Positions 23,517 to 34,530 of a stretch of DNA of 64,000 nt are shown here, piece by piece. The notes beneath the pieces are model-generated. The model was not told the DNA's origin and made no database searches. It worked only from the letters and a program-made list of their open reading frames with translations. Position 1 is the first letter of the stretch. Each line of letters starts with the position of its first letter. Origin of the DNA: Pagrus major (lineage: Eukaryota; Chordata; Actinopteri; Spariformes; Sparidae); the NCBI RefSeq assembly GCF_040436345.1, contig NC_133218.1, forward strand, positions 5,768,484 through 5,832,483, given 5' to 3'. The position numbers were made by a program, and so were the translations under genes.

Positions 23517-24022
23517 GCGCAGCCGGTGGTCACCGTCGTCTGGCTCTCCCGCAGCATTAGAAAGAAATATTCAATCATGCGTTGCGTTAAACATCACTGA
23601 GCGTCTGAAGAAGGAGAAGGCTGACCTGCTGTCGCCAACTCAATTAAGCCACAACTTTTGCCGCAAAGCCTTCAGCTCCCCAACACTCCGGAGATCCCGC
23701 ACACAACCCGCAAACCATAGTTAGGAGCAGTATCAGTTTACATTAACGCGAACAGCATCAGGAACATACATCCAAAAGTTTTCCCAGAGTTTCTCCTTCA
23801 GCTCCGTGAACCCCCTGATCCGTAAAATCCTTCCTTCACCCCGAGATAAATCCTGAAAAATCCCGATGATTTTCTGCCGCTGAGGTGGAGGCAGTAATCC
23901 CGCTGCAGAGTCCCGGGACAGAGCAGAGGTGGTCGGGGACTCCGGTGCCAAACTCCGGGACGGATTCCGTGCTGAGAAGTTGTTTTAAAGAGAGCTGGAA
24001 TTACTCCACTCTCCACTCCCCT

Positions 24023-24029
24023 GCACACA

Positions 24030-24091
<62 letters not shown>
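24023..24091. repeat. (CA)n microsatellite in the smad6 promoter region
   Basis: About 33 CA units with one interruption (CACTCACA near 24030), about 630-690 bases upstream of the smad6 start codon. Confidence 0.95.
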
Positions 24092-24299
24092 AGAGTCAAG
24101 GCAGAAAGAACATAACCGGGCTTGTTCGACTAAGACTTTCAAAATAAAACCCATAGAGAGAAAATATTCTGCAAATGTTTGTTAACAAAACGTGTCAAAA
24201 ATTGAAATAAGTGGTTGCTTGTGTGAAAAAGTTTTTTTTTTCTTTTGTGATCCAGAAGTATGTATTAAAGTACATATACTAAAAAGGCTGTATATGCTT

Positions 24300-24669
24300 A
24301 TAGGGGCACTGTGTAGTTTTGGAGAAGCTCAAGAACTCAGAATTTCAATATTTGCAATATTAATGATACAATAATACAAACTCAGAAATATTTATCTTTT
24401 CCTGAAAACTGAATTAACAAGCTGATCTCAGAGGAAAATAAGGTCCCCAGAGCACTGCTTGAAGCCGTAATGGTGGCAGGGTCCACCAAATATAAACAAA
24501 GTCAAACAGTATGAAATTGTGTTGTCCTTTGAGCCAGTTTGATTATTCAGTTTATTCAGTCATGGAAACAAAGAGAGTTTATTTATTTTGCTTAGGCTTA
24601 AAAGTAAATTAAGATCTTTCTCTTCTGATTAAAATGTCTTCCCCAAAGCCACATAGTGCATCTTTAAGG
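24300..24669 (-). mobile_element. MITE, GGGGCACTATGTAGTTTTGGAGAAG family, copy 1
   Basis: It starts 'aggggcactgtgtagttttggagaag' and ends 'ccccaaagccacatagtgcatctttaag', giving terminal inverted repeats of about 26 bp. The interior has 'gctgatctcagaggaaaataaggtccccagagcactg' and 'gtggcagggtccacca'. Copies 2 and 3 (46231-46584, 48576-48902) are in the opposite orientation with the same interior. No coding sequence. Confidence 0.8.
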
Positions 24670-25073
24670 GCCTCTGCATAGGAAATAATACTGAAAAATA
24701 ACTTAAGTAAACCTACTTTTGAAAGATGTTTCTCAGTCATTTATCATGAAAAAGTATATTTTGTAAGATTTTATTTAACAAATCTATAATTTCCTGGGAA
24801 GGTGACCTATATTTTTATTTATGTATTTATCTTACTGATTATGAAAATAGTTACTGCTTGAAAAAATAACCTATTTTCAAACCAATTTATTTTTAACTTA
24901 TTATTGAAAACGTTCTTCATTATGTGTGTTTGATAGTTTACATTTGTATGTCTAACTGACCCTGCTGTACCCTATCTACAGTAGCCTAAAAGACTCAAAA
25001 GGATAAGTCAGCTATTAATTCGTTTTTATTATTTTTATTTATTGTTTTCGAAAAAATCAATTAAAAAAGTTGT

Positions 25074-25167
25074 CTACGGTGGCCCTGAGAGTCAAAACAC
25101 AACAAAATTCGACAAAACAAAACGTTTTTGAAATGTTGTCTTGTTTTGACTCTCAGGGCCACCGTAG
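25074..25167. mobile_element. Short hairpin MITE with CTACGGTGGCCCTGAGAGTC ends
   Basis: The left end CTACGGTGGCCCTGAGAGTC (25074 on) and the right end (25148-25167) are perfect reverse complements over 20 bp and continue imperfectly through 'aaaacacaac' and 'ttgttttgac'. The whole element is 94 bp and would fold into a near-complete stem. The flanks share TTGT on both sides, a possible target duplication. A relative with 'tacggtggcccagaggtgcaaaaca' starts near 60098. Confidence 0.75.
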
Positions 25168-25275
25168 TTGTCACAGAGAATGATGAACAAGTAAACATTT
25201 AATCTTTCAGAAACGTAAACATTATGCTTTTATTTTGAAACCCAGATCCCTGAGCCTCCCGTGTGATCCTGTCTG

Positions 25276-25277
<2 letters not shown>

Positions 25278-25311
<34 letters not shown>

Positions 25312-25690
25312 CTCTCTCTACCCCACCGACTCTCTCTCTCTCCCTATGTCTCTCCCTTTCTCTCTCCCTCTCTGCCTCTCTCCATCCCTCTCTCTCTCTC
25401 TCTTTCTATTTCTCTCCCTCTCTCCTTCCTCTCTCTCTGTCTCTCTCTCACCTCCCTCTCTCTCCCTCTCTCCTTCCTCTCTCTCTCCCCCTCTCTCTCC
25501 CTACCTCTCTCTCTCTCCCTCTCTCCTTCCTCTCTCTCTCCCCCTCTCTCTCCCTCTCTCCTTCCTCTCTCCTTCCTCTCTCTCTCCCCCTCTCTCTCCC
25601 TACCTCTCTCCCCCTCTCTCTCCCTCTCTCCTTCCTCTCTCTCTCCCCCTCTCTCTCCCTACCTCTCTCCCCCTCTCTCTCCCTCTCTCC

Positions 25691-25744
<54 letters not shown>

Positions 25745-25771
25745 CCCCCCTCTCCCCCGCCCCCCCTCTCT
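25278..25771. repeat. Polypyrimidine (CT)n block with higher-order repeat structure
   Basis: About 490 bp of nearly pure C/T on the plus strand. Beyond simple (TC)n, a longer motif ('ctctctccttcctctctctctccccctctctctccctac'-type, about 50-65 bp) recurs at least four times between 25440 and 25700. It ends in a C-rich stretch about 20 bp before the GGAGCC/GTCTAGAC module. The long serine/leucine frames here are artefacts of the repeat. Confidence 0.9.
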
Positions 25772-25793
25772 CGGGGCCCCAGAGGAAAGCTCT

Positions 25794-25857
25794 GGAGCCA
25801 TTGGTTGATTCCCGCCATCATGTGCCAGTCTAGACACTTTGGCGGCTGCTGGGAGCC
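25794..25857 (-). promoter_or_regulatory. Candidate BMP/SMAD response module upstream of smad6
   Basis: On the minus strand (the smad6 sense strand) the sequence reads GGCTCC, then GCCGCC, five bases (AAAGT), GTCTAGAC, and about 28 bases on another GGCTCC. GTCTAGAC (25828-25835) is the perfect palindromic SMAD-binding element. GNCGNC-N5-GTCT is the known architecture for joint SMAD1/5-SMAD4 binding, and GGAGCC is a reported GC-rich SMAD1/5 site variant. Smad6 is an established direct BMP target that feeds back on the pathway. The module is 2.4 kb upstream of the start codon. Occupancy is inferred. Confidence 0.5.
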
Positions 25858-27949
25858 GCACTGATTGTTGCGCAAACAGGTTTCAAGTTTCTTAACTCTT
25901 AAAGACGCAACATCCTGCTCTGCTCTGCTCTGCACACACTGGAAACATCCTGCAGCGTCGTGATCACACTGATAAATCACATCGATCCGGCCGATCAGAT
26001 ACATGATAACAGAAACATATAAAGAAAACAATCCAACCCTTCATGGCCTGGAAATATGAATGAGCAGATACATCTCTCCAGAAACTCAATAATGAGAACA
26101 ATAACAATATAACACCTAAAGATTTACTAATGAATCTGACGTGTGTCATCATGTTGTGTCCATTTTATAATTATACACTCATTAAAGGTGAATAAACGAC
26201 TTTAAAGGTGGAGTCACACAGCCACCTCATGCTTTAAGAATGTAAAGCTGCTTATGTGTCTTTATTAGTCCTGACTTTAAAGTTTCAGCTCCAGATGGAG
26301 ACATAAAGAGTTTAACTGTGAACATATAAAGCTGTACATTACAGTGATTCCCTGCAGCTCATGGGAATTAGATGAACAACTGACCATATGTCTGTTCTCC
26401 TATACATTTTTATGCTGAATCTTGGTCATATTATTTGATGACATTAATGTCCAGCAGCATTTCAGTTTTGTAGCATTTAATTAAAGCAGGGTTTTAAATC
26501 ATTTATAGTTAAATCAGTAGTAATTTATAATTATATTCTTAAATACTGTTTTTGCAATTAATTTATATTTCAGTGCAGCCAGAAAATATCTGTTGTGTTT
26601 GCATTTTTTTTCCTTTTTCTCCTGTGTTTTATAAACCTAGTGATACCAGAAACAACAGTGAAAAAACAACAATGAAAAACCTATATTACATCCCTACATA
26701 TACATACATATATGAACATGCATATTTCATAAAAAGTTACATACAGATGAACTAACTTTTAACATTTTTCCGTCCCTCACTTTTGTACGTCTGTCCAGTT
26801 TCTCTGACATTGTTTAATTAATAGCATCATCAATTATATTTTTGATACATAAAATCTTGATTTTTCAAGTAACTACTGCATATACAGTATACTACGTATG
26901 AGGAGTTGTGGGACTGGGCAATGTATAAATATTCTATCATATTGTGATAAATATCTGTTGTAAAATTAATGTAAAAAATACCATGTTTTCCCCTGACATG
27001 TGATGGAGTAGTAGTAATATAAAAACTTTCTAAGGGACATGTGCTTTTAAGTATAATATTATTGTTATAGAGAGGTAGAGGTCGTTATTATTACTACCCT
27101 ATTGTACTAACTCCTTAACTTCAATATTTAAATGCACTTGCATCTCAAAAAAATCTCAAAACCCTTGATGTCAATTTTTCTTGATATTTCTTTTTACTCA
27201 GAGAGGAAAAGCAACTGTCCTGTGTGTCCAGAGGTGTAAAGTAACTTAGTACTCAACATTTTCTCAAGCATGTACAATTATGAGGGACTCAGATTGTGAG
27301 ACAATTTTAGGTCACAGTTATTCAGTAGTAAATATGTGTTGATTTTAACTCCACTGCATGACAGGTGGAGTTACCAGATTGTTTGAGTATTTAGATCATA
27401 ATTGTACAACATTAAGGTATTCATGAAATGTTAATATAACAAATAACAAGACATTTTAAATGTTATTTTTCATCACATCAAGTCCTATTTTTAATTATTT
27501 TTTACAGCAAATCCATCCAAAATCCAATATTTAATTAAACATGTCTTTGTCTGACCTCCAACAGGTATCATGGCCAGCGAGGAAGCTGTTAAGCCAGAGA
27601 CCACTGTTCAGGATGTGTTTCAACCTTTTGTAAAGGTTTTGGATATTTTAAACAAGAAGACATTTTTCAGGCTGGATATTTTTGATGAAACAGTTTGGAG
27701 CTAAAAACCAAGCCCAGTCGCCCAGAGAAAATGTTGTCAGTTTCTGCAAACCACTGATATGTTTACATTACTACATGTCATATGTACCATATAGACATTT
27801 CTACAAAACGTGTCATATCTGTTTTGTATTAGGCTACATGTTTATAAACTGTATTTCATATGGGGAGGTGGAGGGGGTGGTGGTGGAGTTAAGGTTGGCG
27901 AGAAGGCTGCAGCCAGTAACCACCGTTTGAGACTGCGTTTCAACATACA

Positions 27950-28180
27950 CATACGCATAAGTGTGAAGCCACTGGATATTTTTAAGGAGACCTCGGGACA
28001 ATTTCCAGTTGTGTTAGTCGCACCAAAAAACAGATATTTTTGACAAGAAGTCGGAACATCACCAGCCGTGTTTGTGGCAACCAAAACAGGTATTTTGAGC
28101 CAAAACATGATCTTTTCCTAAACATAACCAAGTGGTTTTTGTGCCAAAACATAACCTGAACATTAGCACAGCGTTGTCAC
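27950..28180. repeat. Dispersed repeat ('CCTAAACATAACCAAGTGGTTTTTGTGCC' family)
   Basis: It contains 'cgggacaatttccagttgtgtt', 'gcca.ccaaaacaggtattttgagccaaaacatgatcttttcctaaacataaccaagtgg'. A second copy at 30430-30700 has 'cgggacattttccagccat' and 'gattcaccaagtggttttagtgcttaatcctaaccagac'. Confidence 0.55.
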
Positions 28181-28901
28181 AACATAAAATTTAAAATTGA
28201 GCATAAAGAAACATAAAATTTCAACATACCACACAAAAAGTTTGTCCTTCAGTGTACCTGTCACACATTCAAGTGGTCAGACATTAATTTTCCACTTGTG
28301 AGAATTATGCAAGACTTTGGTAAAATCCTTGCAAATTGGTCAGGAATCTTTCATAGTAGCTCAGTGCCATCTGTGAGTTTGTGAATGAGAGGACAATTGT
28401 AAAGCGCTTTGGAAAAAAGCCATATATAAATGCAGACTTTTACAGATTGAGGAAGTTGAAGTTGCAAATGCCAACTGCCTAAATAGAGAGTGTACACACA
28501 GTTGAGCAGAGGGACCTATTGAAAATTAGTAACAAGGAACATGGGGGGTAGACGGGGGTAAACAGGGGGCTAGGGTATCCCCCAGTGGCATCACGCCAGT
28601 CCTCCAACAGCCCTGCCAACGTGACCGCCTCCACCACCGCTCAAGAGTGGCATTTTAACAACTCCACAAACGTTGGTTCAAGAGGATGTTATGGCCGCAG
28701 GATTAGCTTCCCGGTGGCTGACCGTTCACACCTCGTATCAGAAGCGTTAACCCTGCGTGTCAGTGACACGTCCAGTAAGAAAACCGAAAACCAGTGTGCC
28801 CAAACTCTGCTCGGGTATGTGAGGGACGACAGGGCTGGCTGAAGACGTGGGAGTCAAGTTACAATGACAGGAGGAGAGAGAGTCGAGGAAGAAGAGGAGG
28901 G

Positions 28902-28948
<47 letters not shown>
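28902..28948. repeat. (GT)n microsatellite
   Basis: About 23 uninterrupted TG units. Confidence 0.95.
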
Positions 28949-28949
<1 letters not shown>

Positions 28950-29924
28950 CTGCAGAGGGGTTCACTGGGCACCTGTTCAAAATGTGTTCCCCTGTGTAAC
29001 TCAATCAGATCCAGAGATGCAGAGAGAGTGTTTTGGAAGAGCTTCATCCAGAGTTGAACGTTTCAGCGGCCACATAAACACCACAGGGACTCACAGCCAT
29101 GGGAAACATGATTTATTGCTCCTTAAAACAACATATAGCCACATATATGTTATCAAACGATTCTCAGAGGAGCACTGCCCATCCAACATCAGCAGACATC
29201 ATTTACTGTCAAAACTGGTGTTGTTTTCCATAAATTATTGTTTCCTGTAAGTCATTATTGATTAAAAAAACATGAAAAGAAAAAGTCAGATGAGTGAAAC
29301 ACATAAATCAAAGTGGGCGTAACACACATACCTATAAGTCAACACTCAAATACACAGCCTGTTGTCAAAGTGAAAACACAGCAGATTTATTACCAGTTCA
29401 GGTGTGGCTTTAATAACCAGATGCATTTTTGTCACACCAATATGACCACTGACCACTCACAGTCAGTTCAAACTTGCAGGAAAGGAAAAACTCAATAAAT
29501 TTAGGATACCTGGGAAATTTGTAATACTTTTTTATCATATTGCCCCGTGATTGGACAAAACACATGTGTGATATGAATCCAACAGCAGGAAAACCGTGTT
29601 GTAATAACAGCAACAATGACATCAAAAGGCCCAACCCAAAGTCCAACCAAGTGGTAATTAATGTGAGTCAGTACGCTGTAAAGGACAAATACAGTTCTCA
29701 TAGGGTGCAATAAAAATTACTGTGTACATAATGAGTGACCTAAATACATACCGACCAAGTGCAATATGTTGACATTATTCCTGCATAGTGCGATACGAGG
29801 ATTATCTGCAATAAATCGACAGCTAATATGTAAAGGGAGCAATAATAATCAGCAGATACTTGAGTAAAAGTAAAGATAGCATGTTAAAATGGTCACCCAC
29901 ACAAATAGTAAAGGTAAAGTAAAG

Positions 29925-30185
29925 GTAAAGGCACATTTATTGTCATTTTTTAAAATCACAAACATTAGAAAAACCAATCCTTTGAGTCCTGCTATATCTA
30001 TTTTCGATGTTGCTAATGAATTGAGGAGTCTCAGTCTGGGGAATGAAGCTGCTCTGTAGTCTGGTGGTACGGCAGCGGATACTTCTGTATCATTTGCCAG
30101 ATGGCAGCAGGGTGAACAGTCTGTGGCTGGGTAGGTGTTGTCTTTTAGTGTCCTTTGGGCTCTGTGCAGACATCTCACTTCACCG
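29925..30185. repeat. Dispersed repeat ('GAAGCTGCTCTGTAGTCTGGTGGTA' family), longer copy
   Basis: It carries 'gcacatttattgtcatttttt' at the left and the 'gaggagtctcagtctggggaatgaagctgctctgtagtctggtgg' core, followed by 'cagatggcagcagggtgaacagtctgtggctggg'. The core matches 11575-11880. Confidence 0.6.
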
Positions 30186-31389
30186 ATGTACTTGCTCAGT
30201 ACTCGAGAAAAAGTCTTAAAGTTATTTGATATTAATTGTACTTAAGTATCAAAAGTAGTTTTCTGGCAATAAAAGTACTAAAGTACAAGTAAAAGTAAAT
30301 TATACATGTATTTAAATGTATATACTGTATACTATGGGTTGACCGATTACTGTTACGGCCAATCATCAGATCAGATATTCAGCCTTCAATTCAGCCTTTT
30401 GTGAAATATTATATGTCCGACCATCATAATATCTAGCAAGACGGCTCTCAAGCAAGAGACCATTGTTTGAGACGCCATCTAAACATAAGCGCGAGCTTGA
30501 AAACACTGGGTGAGTTTTAGGAGACATCGGGACATTTTCCAGCCATATTTTTGCCGGCAGAACCAGATAAGCCAAAACATCAACATTTTCTAACCCCAGA
30601 TTCACCAAGTGGTTTTAGTGCTTAATCCTAACCAGACCAAGCACAGAGTTGTTACAACAGAGATTGTAAATCGGATAAAAAAAGAAAAGAAAAAAAAGAA
30701 ACGTAAAGTTTCAACACATCTATCCAACATTTATTCTGCCAGTTTGGTTGACTGGATGAGAGGCAGAAATTTCAGAGATCATAAAATGTCAGCATTCCAA
30801 ACCTGGACAAAAAACCCACAAATATCTGTGTGAATAAACTCCAGTATGAAAATATTTTCTTGTACTTTGGGTGAACTGACCTTCTAATAGAATCTGTGTC
30901 ACTCCAACAATCACTACTGACGCCATGTAAAAGTGTCCCGGTTGCGTGTGTGTTGGTGATAAGGTGTGTGTGGGAAGAGGCGGGTGGTGGTGTATAAAGG
31001 TTGGTGGGAGAGTAGACAGCGTGTCCGGCACCAAACCACCTCCCAAAATAAACGCAGTCCCTGTGTCTCTGTCTGTCCAGTGGCAGACCCGCGGGCTCCC
31101 ACAGCTCCAGCAGCAGAGAGGAGTCTGAGGCCAGGCGGCCCGTCACAGGAACAACATGTCATCAGCTTCATCGCTCCCTTAATGGCCCTCCTCTAGACCA
31201 GAGACATGGCAGACAGTGTGTTGCCCCACCAAGGCGGCAGTTTACTCTGCACTCACACACACACACATGCGTACATAAACATTCATGAACGCACAAACAC
31301 TCTGCTGCCCACTCCCATCCACTTACAGGCCAGCACTGGAGAGACTAGGAGGCCCCCTTATGAAAACATGCAGGGGTGCTGGAGATAAT

Positions 31390-31401
31390 GTCTAGCCAGA
31401 C
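31390..31401. promoter_or_regulatory. Paired inverted SMAD-binding half-sites
   Basis: GTCTAGCCAGAC contains GTCT and AGAC facing each other across four bases, in a repeat-poor stretch (31090-31440) about 8 kb upstream of smad6. By chance such a 12-mer is not very rare, so this is only a candidate. Confidence 0.25.
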
Positions 31402-31524
31402 CTCTGGACTCACGCCAAGCTGCCCTCTTAATATGAGGTCCATAGGAATCTCTGCACAGAAACACTGCCAAGGGTCAGTAATGTTAGCCAGCTAAAATAT
31501 TTATGTGTTTGGAGCTGATCCTGA

Positions 31525-33050
31525 CTTAAAGGAATAGTTCAACAATTTAGGAAATACTCTTATTCACTTTCTTGTAAAGAGTTAGATGAGACGACGGATA
31601 CCACTCACATATGTGCTTACAGCCAGCGGACAGTTATCCAGCTCTGTCCAATGGTAATTAAATACAAAACAAAACAAAACAAGAAAGCACCAATTGTAAA
31701 CTCACTCATGAATTTGATTTTGTTTTTTATGCACATTAAAAAACAAGATAGCATCATAATTAGAGAGTTTTAAAAGTGCTGGTTGGTGGGTTTTGTTCGA
31801 CCCCTTGAACAGTTTATGTTAGGCTAAGTGTAGGCTACTGGCTGTTGAGTGCAGTTTAATTTTTAACAAATAGGAGATTGATTTTCTGCAAAATAGTGGA
31901 TTATCATATTTTCCAACCATTCTTCATTCCAGTCATTATGCTAAGCTAAGCTAACTGACTGCTGTCTGTAGCTTATCATACATGAGATAGGCCTCTGCGA
32001 TATCAATCTTCTCTTATAATTCTTTGCAAGGAAGTGGATACCCACATTTCCCAAACACACTATCTTAAAAAATTAAGATATGTATAGTTGGAATTAAGAC
32101 TGGAAACATGGGAAAAAAGCTAGCCTTGCTCTCTCCAATGGAAAAAAACCCAGCAACACTGAAGCTTACTAATAATTTTGACTTTGTTTCATATAGCTAC
32201 ATATTAAACAAACAAGATATTGTCATTATTAGTGAGCTTTAGAAGTGCTGGTGGGTGGAAATGCTGTCGTTGGACAATTACCAGTCGTTATGCTAGGATA
32301 AGCTAACTGGCTGCTGTCTGCAGCTTCATACTCAACAAACATGAGGTAGAGGTATTAGATATCAATCTTCTCATCTAATTCTTTGCTAGAAGGTGGATAC
32401 CCATAACCATTAATTTAAATATTAAGTCACAGATAGTAGCAGGTTAGCTAAGCCTGGCGAGTTAGAGTTAGAGTTAGCCTGACTCCTAGCAAAGGTAAAA
32501 ACAAATCTACATGACAAATTTACTTAGGCTTACTAAATAACAAGTTGTGTCTTTTTTGTTTACTCACCCAGAAAGAAATTAGCCTAATTATGAGACAGAG
32601 CCAGGCTAGCTGTTTCCCTGCCTCCAGTCTTCATGCTAAGCTAACTAGCTGCTGTCAGTTGCTCCATATTTAACCACACATATGAGACTGGTATCAATAT
32701 TCCCATATAATCACATGCAGGAAAGTGGTTGGCCATAGTCCATTTTCCTTTAAATACTAAGTTACAGTTAGCTTAGCTTGGCACAAAGACTAAAATCAGG
32801 GAAACAGCCAACTTGGCTCGGCCGAAAAGGTTAAAAATGTTCTGTATATCAGCACCACTAAAGCTCAATTATTAACAAGTTGTATCTTGTTTGTTAACTC
32901 ATACAAAAACAACAAAAAAGATCAAACTGAACCAGGCTAGCTGCTTCCCTGCCTCTCCTGTCTTTATGCTAAGCTAATCTAACCGGCTGCTTTTTGTAGC
33001 TTTATATTTAGCATACAAACATGAAAGTGGTATCGGGCCTCTGATCTAGC
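31525..33050. repeat. Cluster of at least four related repeat copies ('GCTAAGCTAAGCTAA' family)
   Basis: Recurrent blocks: 'atgctaagctaagctaactg' (31940), 'atgctaggataagctaactggctgctgtctgcagcttcata' (32290), 'gagccaggctagctgtttccctgcctccagtcttcatgctaagctaactagctgctgtcag' (32600) and 'aaccaggctagctgcttccctgcctctcctgtctttatgctaagctaatctaaccggctgc' (32930). Between them are inverted segments such as 'gttagcttagcttggcacaaagactaaaatcaggg' (32766). Copies appear in both orientations, so the block is a nest of tandem and inverted insertions or a local amplification. Confidence 0.7.
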
Positions 33051-33339
33051 TCCGGGCAGGAACCTCACACCTTAAGAGAGCGAAAGGAGTCAAGAAGCCG
33101 CCTGAACTGCTTTCCTTGTTCACAGATCTCAGTTGAGCACACACCCATCCCTGTCTGCTGGACTTCTGGCACCAGAGAGGGCGTAATCAAGCCTCGCTCT
33201 GCCCTCTCACTCACAGTTCAGCTCTAATGCTCCACCATCCCTTTGAAACTGCACTCAGCTACCCTTTCAATGAATTTCTTTTTTTTTCAAGGGCCACTTA
33301 TTTATTTTGTTTCTCTCTCTTTGTGGGTCCGACTCTCAC

Positions 33340-33680
33340 GCTCACCACTGGGGCCGGGCGAGCCGCTGACTGCACTAGTTAGCTCATTAATCACTCTTCT
33401 CCTCTGCCTCGTTCTGAGAAACAGAGTCACTAATTAATGGAAAGCACTTTATGACAGAACACAGGGGTTTCCTGGAAATTAACCATTAATCTAGACTTCC
33501 ATTATAGGTCTAATAGCATGAGGTGGGCGGGGATGGATGGGTTTGAAATGGTGGAAAAGGGTGATGACAGTAACACGACGCTGGAAACAAGAGCTGCTTA
33601 AAAAAGTGTGTAAAACCTCATTAATGTTAATGCAGGCATTAGCTGAGTTAACAAGTGTGCAGGTTGATGGATGATGCATC
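33340..33680. promoter_or_regulatory. Candidate conserved non-coding element
   Basis: This repeat-poor stretch has unusually many TAAT-core words: TTAGCTCATTAATCAC, ACTAATTAATGG, AAATTAACCATTAATCTAG, CCTCATTAATGTTAATG. It lies about 10 kb upstream of smad6. Homeodomain-rich, repeat-free islands in gene deserts next to developmental genes are often enhancers; conservation is not tested here. Confidence 0.3.
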
Positions 33681-34477
33681 AACTAGCTGCATGGTCAAAG
33701 AGACGTTTCAGAATATTTAGAAAGGAATCTGGTTGTGTTTATGTGCACTAATGCAGACTCACATGTTGACTAATCTGGGAAATGTATGATGATTTAACTT
33801 AAGAGAAACTGAGCTCACACACAGAACATTGTAATTACACAGTACATGCCACAGACCATCAGAACATCAGGACATTATCAGTATCAATGGTTGCATCATA
33901 TTTCCTCATGCCTCACAGAGCTGCTGGAGCATAAATTCCTCTCGATTTGAGATCCTGTTACACTCAAAGAACATTTGAGGTTTGACAATATCCTTCCTGT
34001 CAACCAGTTCACTGGAAACTTGGTTGCTAGAATATATGCTTTGCTTTCTGGGCACAACATTCAACTAAACATTTTGAAATCACTTTGACAAAAAGCTATT
34101 TTGGCAGAGTTTTTTAAAATCCAATGTTGGTCTAAAATTAAAGTAAAAAATGGCCAAGCAGTTAGAAGTACACTCTGCAGTACACGTGCTGATGCAGATA
34201 TTTTCCAGGCAGCTATATCCTGCTGTTTGTCTGAGGCAAACCTGTCATCCAGTTATTATACTGGTCCCTCAGGATTTTGCAGGCTTCTTTTGTGAGTGTG
34301 TTGGCTTAAAATGCCCGATTTCACAGCCGCTTCTCTAAAATATTCCAATGCATGTTTGAACATTTTATTAGAAATTTTTTTTATTCCTAAACTATTTTCT
34401 GTATCACACACATACAACACACACACCACTTTTTGATTCAAACTATCCTCCCGCTTTGATTTAACTCAAGTTGATAC

Positions 34478-34530
34478 TTTAAAGCAACATTATGTAGAAA
34501 CTGGAATTTTGTGCATAATGTTGCTTTAGG
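34478..34530. mobile_element. Short hairpin repeat, TTAAAGCAACATTATG ends
   Basis: 'tttaaagcaacattatgtag' is followed about 13 bases later by 'cataatgttgctttag', its imperfect reverse complement. Either a tiny solo hairpin or two juxtaposed element ends; the CAACATTATGTAG-type end occurs in fish transposon families from memory. Confidence 0.5.

Larger units (their letters stand above)
23399..24130 (-). promoter_or_regulatory. smad6: smad6 5' leader and proximal promoter region
   Basis: CpG-rich DNA continues upstream from exon 1 to about 23980 and is then broken by a (CA)n tract. No TATA box in a convincing position is visible, which fits a CpG-island promoter. The leader contains at least two upstream ATGs (23463, 23516). 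Confidence 0.5.

Noticed and set aside
22817-23600. Plus-strand open frames of about 150 codons opposite smad6 exon 1
   Set aside because: GC-rich coding DNA lacks stops on the opposite strand; the smad6 reading is unambiguous by family match and splice phase.
25235-25864. Open frames of 137-209 codons, Ser/Leu/Pro or Glu/Arg rich, on both strands
   Set aside because: They are translations of the CT/GA repeat block; they exist in several frames at once and have no splice or family support.
28585-28842. 85-codon frame starting MASRQSSNSP
   Set aside because: Somewhat high GC and unlike repeats nearby, but there is no recognisable domain, no flanking splice support and it runs toward a (GT)n tract; not enough to call a gene.
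29849-30178. 109-codon minus-strand frame
   Set aside because: It lies in a dispersed repeat that recurs at 11575; no independent coding support.
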